Source of the DNA: Thelephora terrestris
Taxonomy: Eukaryota > Basidiomycota > Agaricomycetes > Thelephorales > Thelephoraceae
Direction of reading: 5' to 3'
Assembly (NCBI GenBank): GCA_015956445.1
Contig: WIUZ02000018.1
Span: 186,001 to 250,000 of the forward strand
Length of the DNA: 64,000 nucleotides
Shown here: positions 59,647 to 64,000 of the stretch, piece by piece
Layout of the letters: each line of letters opens with the position of its first letter
Position numbering within the stretch: the stretch's first letter is position 1
Notes under the pieces: model-generated
The model's database searches: none
Told to the model about the DNA's origin: nothing
The model's input: only the letters and a program-made list of their open reading frames with translations
Translations under genes and position numbers: made by a program

Positions 59647-60903
59647 AGGGGTTGGTTTACTGAGTCAGTAAACTGTGAGTAAATTGCAAGTAAATGGAAA
59701 AAGAACCCAGCAAAATACTTGCCTGGCAAGCACAAAGCAAATTCACAATTTACTGAGCCAATTTACCTGCAATTTACTGGGTCATGTAACCACAGTTTCC
59801 CCACTAGGTAAACCTCGGAAAAATTCACAATTTACTGAGCCACTTGCCCAATCAGTATGTTTTTAATTTGCTGAGTGGTTTGATTACGATTCACTGAACT
59901 CAGTAAATTGGAAAAAAACCAAACTGGTTTACTGACGACGTCCCTGATTGGTCAATTTGAAAAATAACCGAAAATTTACCTGGATGTGTCATTGTCAGTA
60001 AACTGCAAGTTTTCTTTCAGTAAATTGGAAATACACGTAAAGTAAACCAGAAAACACATGACAATTTGATCGTGGTTTACTGGACCCAGTAAATCAGAAA
60101 AAAACCTAACCAGTTTACTGACAATGTACCTGATTGGCTAATTTGAAAAATACTTGAAATTTTACCAGGATATGTCTTTATCAGTAAACTGCAAGTTTTC
60201 TTTCAGTAAATTGCAAATACACATGAAGTAAACCAGAAAACATGAAAACATTGAATTTACTTACAGTTTACACGTGTTTTCTGGTTTACTTTACGTGTAT
60301 TTCCAATTTACTGGAAGAAAACTTGCAGTTTACTGATAAAGACACGTCTTGGTAAATTTTCGAGTATTTTTCAAATTAACCAATCAGGTACATTGTCAGT
60401 AAACCATGATCAAATTGTCATGTGTTTTTCCAGTTTACCTGCCGTGTATTTCCAATTTACTAAAAGAAAACTTGCAGTTTACTGACAATTACACATCCAG
60501 GTAAATTTTCGGTTATTTTTCAAATTGAACAATCAGGGATGTCGTCAGTAAACCAGTTTGGTTTTTTTCCAATTTACTGAGTCCAGTAAATTGTGATCAA
60601 ACCGCTCAGCAAATTGCAAACATACTGATTGGGCAAGTGGCTCAGTAAATGGTGGGTAAATTTGTTCAGTAAATTGTGAATTTTTCTGAGGTTCACCCAA
60701 TGGGGAAACTGTGGTCACATGACCCAGTAAACTGCAAACATACTGAGCGCATACTGAAGCCAGCAAATTGCAGGTAAATTGGCTCAGTAAATTGTGAATT
60801 TGCTTTGCACTTGCCAGACAAGTATTTCACTAGGTTCTTTTTTCATTTACTTGTAATTTACTCACAGTTTACTGACTCAGTAAACCAACCCTTGCTCCCA
60901 GTG
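59647..60903. mobile_element. CACTG-type foldback element, left tip missing
   Basis: The right end reads TTGCTCCCAGTG at 60903 and is followed by TAA. The left arm begins at GGGTTGGTTTACTGAG directly after A6, so about ten terminal bases and the left flank are lost. The arms are rich in CAGTAAATT and TTTACTG motifs and meet near 60255. Confidence 0.78.
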
Positions 60904-61322
60904 TAACCGGGTTGACGGCCGTCTCCTCGGACGTCTCGCGGACGACCTCCTCCCCGCCATCAGTACGCGCCGGCGTACGGTACGAAGCATCAGAAGCTAG
61001 CGGAATGTCAGCGGACAGGACAATATGTCAACCGGCATCCCGAACCTATTGGGGAAGCCATCCTGTCCGGAATTGACTCGTCCCCGGACTCGTCACGAAC
61101 CGCAGCCACCGAACGAGTATGGCAGTGGCATAGTCGCTCGCTCATGGACTCCACCCGAGCGCCCAGCAACAGCAAAGCATCATCCAACGTATCAACCTAG
61201 AAGTGGCATGAGCTCTCTCGGTTAAAGACCAGGAGAAGTCGCACCAACCTTGGTGTCCAGCTCATTCAGAGCCCTTCTATGACGGTTGAGCCGCCGGTCG
61301 ACCTCGATCAGGTCCCGCTGAA

Positions 61323-62358
61323 CAGGGGCTATGTGGGCTAAGGTCCGATGGGGAGAAGATGGGGTGCCCTGTCAACGTCAATGAAGGTGGTCCTTGGTCG
61401 TACAATGCCTCCTAGCTCCGTAGGGACACGTAGGGAACTGTAGGGAAATGTCGGGAACGTCGGGACGTGTAGGGAGACGTAAATATCAAGAGGGAACTAA
61501 AGATAACTAAAGATAACAGAAGGGAATCAATGAAACAGACAAGGGAACGACGAGGGAAAACTTCAGGACGACGACGAGAACTTCGGGAGGTCAGGATCTT
61601 CGGGAGGTCGGGATCTTCGGGATGATGACAGGACGCTAGAGACAATGAGGGGAACGCAGGGACGCAGGTATGATGACGAGAACGATAGGGAAGACGCAGG
61701 AGACTATAGGGAGACGACGACGACGAGAGGAGAACGATAGGGAGAGGAAAACATGGGAATCAGTCCCCTGGATTGGTCTCTCCTGAGTCTATCGAATACA
61801 GAGGCATATATACTAATCTAGGAGGCTCTGAGAACGTAGGAAGCAAGAGAGAACGAACCAAATGATGTCAAAAGACCTAATGACGAGTCTATGACATAGG
61901 GAGGGCGAGGGATCAAAGGGAACGACCAAGGAAAGAGATGTGGTTGAGAAATGAACCAAAAGGGAATGATCAAGCATAGGGATCAAGAGATCAAGGGGAA
62001 TGGTGTAGGGAGATATCGCGAAGGTATAGGGAAGTCGGGAGAAGATATAGGGAGGGGTCGCGAATGGTGTAGTGTTGGGAGGGATATAGGGAGGTCGGGG
62101 GGGGGGGTAGCGAGAGATAGGGAGAATACTAAAACATCGGGAAGGTCGCGAAGCATCGGGACAAGTAGGTTAGTATAGGGAAGGGAGTAGTGAGGTAAAG
62201 GGAGATATATGGGTATGTAGGGAAGTATAGGGGATGCATAGGGGGGGGTAGGGAGGTATAGAGAGTATAGAAATGTCGCGAAATGTCGCGAAGCATCCCG
62301 AGGGAAAGGGACGTAGGGAATTTTGCCGACGAGTACTCCAGAGAATGGAGGCATGTCA
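61323..62358. mobile_element. Insert with 8-bp duplication CCGCTGAA, purine-rich interior
   Basis: CCGCTGAA occurs at 61315-61322 and 62359-62366 and the B gene sequence continues across, so this 1036-bp piece is an insertion. It starts CAGGGGCTATG, like hAT elements, but its right end (GGAGGCATGTCA) is not the inverse. On the plus strand the interior is dominated by AGGGA-type, strongly purine-biased repeats. It is a non-autonomous element, perhaps hAT-derived. Confidence 0.7.
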
Positions 62359-62747
62359 CCGCTGAATGGTGTCGTCCCTTTCCTTCAACGACTCGACCAG
62401 TCGGTTGTGCTCCTCACGCATCGCCAGCATCTCGCTCTCGAACGTCACCCGAAGAGTGTCGTTCATCAGGAGGAGCGTCTTCTTGGTGTCCAACGCCTCC
62501 GAGTACATCCTGCGGGTGTCGTCCTTCGCTTCCTTCACCTCACGCTTCAGCCGCTCATTCTACAAGCCAATCAGTGTTATCCCACAAGCGGGATGCACAG
62601 ATCGACTCACCGCTTTCTGTTCCGTCCTTAATAGGAACCAGAGACGGTGACCAACGGCAGCTGTATAGTGTTGGGAACGGGTAGCTCCAGGCCACCTCCC
62701 TTCGCCGTTCCCTAGATCGTAGATTCCCATCCGCAGAAGACCCCACA

Positions 62748-63690
62748 CACTGGGGGCAAGTCCCTACTTACTGACCAGGTACTTTTTGAGCACATTGTAG
62801 TTCCATGTCTAATGTACCAACACTTTGCTGGGCAAGAACAAGTTGAGTTCTTTCAGAATGTACTGAACAATGTAACTACTACTTCCCAGCTCAGGACATT
62901 GTGGAAACATTCAAAAGGTACTGAATAATGTGACCACAATGTCTCTGATCAGTAATTGCTCAGTACTTTTTGATTGTCCCAAAGAAAGTGATCAACAAGT
63001 ACCTGCACTGCACATTGTGGTTTCAATCAAAATTTACTGGGTCATGTGACCACAAAGTACCAAATCAGTGAATGCTGAGTACTTCTAGAATGTCCTGAGC
63101 CCATGTGTCCCAATTTTACCTGAGTGGCTCAAAGAAAATGTGATCACAAAGTACTGAGACTGGGTAAATCCTGAACACTTTTTGAAAGAAACCAAAATAT
63201 ACTGAATCGTTTAAAAAGTACTGTGCAACGATTCAGTATATTTTGGTTTCTTTCAAAAAGTGTTCAGGATTTACCCAGTCTCAGTACTTTGTGATCACAT
63301 TTTCTTTGAGCCACTCAGGTAAAATTGGGACACATGGGCTCAGGACATTCTAGAAGTACTCAGCATTCACTGATTTGGTACTTTGTGGTCACATGACCCA
63401 GTAAATTTTGATTGAAACCACAATGTGCAGTGCAGGTACTTGTTGATCACTTTCTTTGGGACAATCAAAAAGTACTGAGCAATTACTGATCAGAGACATT
63501 GTGGTCACATTATTCAGTACCTTTTGAATGTTTCCACAATGTCCTGAGCTGGGAAGTAGTAGTTACATTGTTCAGTACATTCTGAAAGAACTCAACTTGT
63601 TCTTGCCCAGCAAAGTGTTGGTACATTAGACATGGAACTACAATGTGTTCAAAAAGCACCTGGTCAATAAGTGGGGGCTTGTCCCCAGTG
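62748..63690. mobile_element. CACTG foldback element (943 bp), duplication ACA
   Basis: The ends are CACTGGGGGCAAGTCCC and TTGTCCCCAGTG. Long arms meet near 63215. ACA is duplicated (62745-62747 and 63691-63693). It interrupts the DDELW region of the B3 gene. Confidence 0.86.
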
Positions 63691-64000
63691 ACAACGACGA
63701 AGCCACGGGAGTCTCATACGGCATGCGCAGCTCAGTGTTGAACGTTACCCCACACATCGACTCTTGCAGCTTGTGGTCGATTAAGTTGTGAAACCACAAC
63801 TCGTCGTCCATAGTCAGGTAGCTTGGAGGCTTGGCGATCGTCGCCTCCAGTTGACGAGCATCCACCTTGTCGGCAGCCGCGAAGATCTGTGAATGCGATG
63901 TCAGTTGTTGCCAGCAATCGGCGACACGTGACGTCACACCTCTCGATAGCTGGGATACGCCACATTGGCGTTCGGCAGGAAGTAACTCTTGTTCTGTACG

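Larger units (their letters stand above)
60904..64000 (+). mobile_element. Partial LTR-like unit B3, continues past the window
   Basis: From TAACCGGGTTGACGGCC onward the sequence matches the B antisense-gene region of B1 and B2. The left part is replaced by the CACTG element and A6, and the right part lies outside the window. An insert with an 8-bp duplication (61323-62358) and a CACTG foldback (62748-63690) are nested inside. No edge of the unit is visible. Confidence 0.75.
60904..64000 (-). pseudogene. B-family antisense gene in B3, 5' end outside window
   Basis: On the minus strand the DDELW block (LTMDDELWFHNLIDHK) lies near 63694-63890. The following block is near 62560-62747, the coiled coil near 62360-62538 and continuing near 61204-61314, and the tail region beyond it. 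Two inserted elements separate the blocks. The content is that of B1 and B2. Confidence 0.58.

Noticed and set aside
62000-62300. Frames of 75-123 codons in the purine-rich insert
   Set aside because: They are low-complexity translations of AGGGA repeats with no domain.

Overview
The window looks like a repeat-rich chromosome segment of an agaricomycete (mushroom-forming basidiomycete). The evidence is the very small spliceosomal introns (about 34-59 nt), a NACHT-WD40 STAND gene of the type expanded in these fungi, a Tc1/mariner-like transposase with the FLPKFHPELNPIE motif common in mushrooms, and a member of a large agaricomycete family carrying GDGTSHKG, CAMHKDLN and NEGVLG motifs. All assignments come from reading the sequence; no database search was run.

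Layout. 1-3182 (minus) is an incomplete RNase H-like family gene with an acidic tail. 3662-6333 is a complete Tc1/mariner-like transposon with a TA duplication, 23-bp terminal inverted repeats and a spliced 644-aa transposase. 7066-10840 is the first of several LTR-like units. 11604-38399 (plus) is a host STAND gene of 1444 predicted codons. It is split by two nests of mobile DNA: a palindromic foldback at 12566-21634, itself carrying two LTR-like units, and a 13-kb LTR-like nest at 22932-35947. The convergent acetyl-CoA synthetase gene (minus, 3' end at 39002) is split by an 11-kb nest at 39335-50346 and cut off at 51028. From 51028 to 64000 almost everything is nested mobile DNA.

The main oddity is a set of 2.2-3.3 kb units that begin TGTCA, end TGACA and carry perfect 5-bp target duplications: A (six end-to-end copies plus a fragment and a divergent partial), B (two end-to-end plus two partial) and C (two end-to-end). 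They have the ends, duplication length and TATA position of LTRs, but no internal region, reverse transcriptase or integrase occurs in the window. Each carries a gene upstream of the TATA box and on the opposite strand. The A and B genes encode related proteins (a DDELW domain, a coiled coil, a proline/acidic tail). C encodes a different 242-aa protein plus a sense 207-aa ORF downstream of its TATA box. I treat them as LTR-retroelement kin, probably giant solo LTRs, and state the alternative.

A second layer is formed by palindromic CACTG...CAGTG elements with 3-bp duplications. All primary copies lie within the A/B antisense genes. Two larger foldbacks (net about 3.5 and 3.9 kb) contain minisatellite and AACCT-type arrays. 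The nesting order is readable: host gene, then A, then B, then CACTG elements, then a CACTG element inside another.
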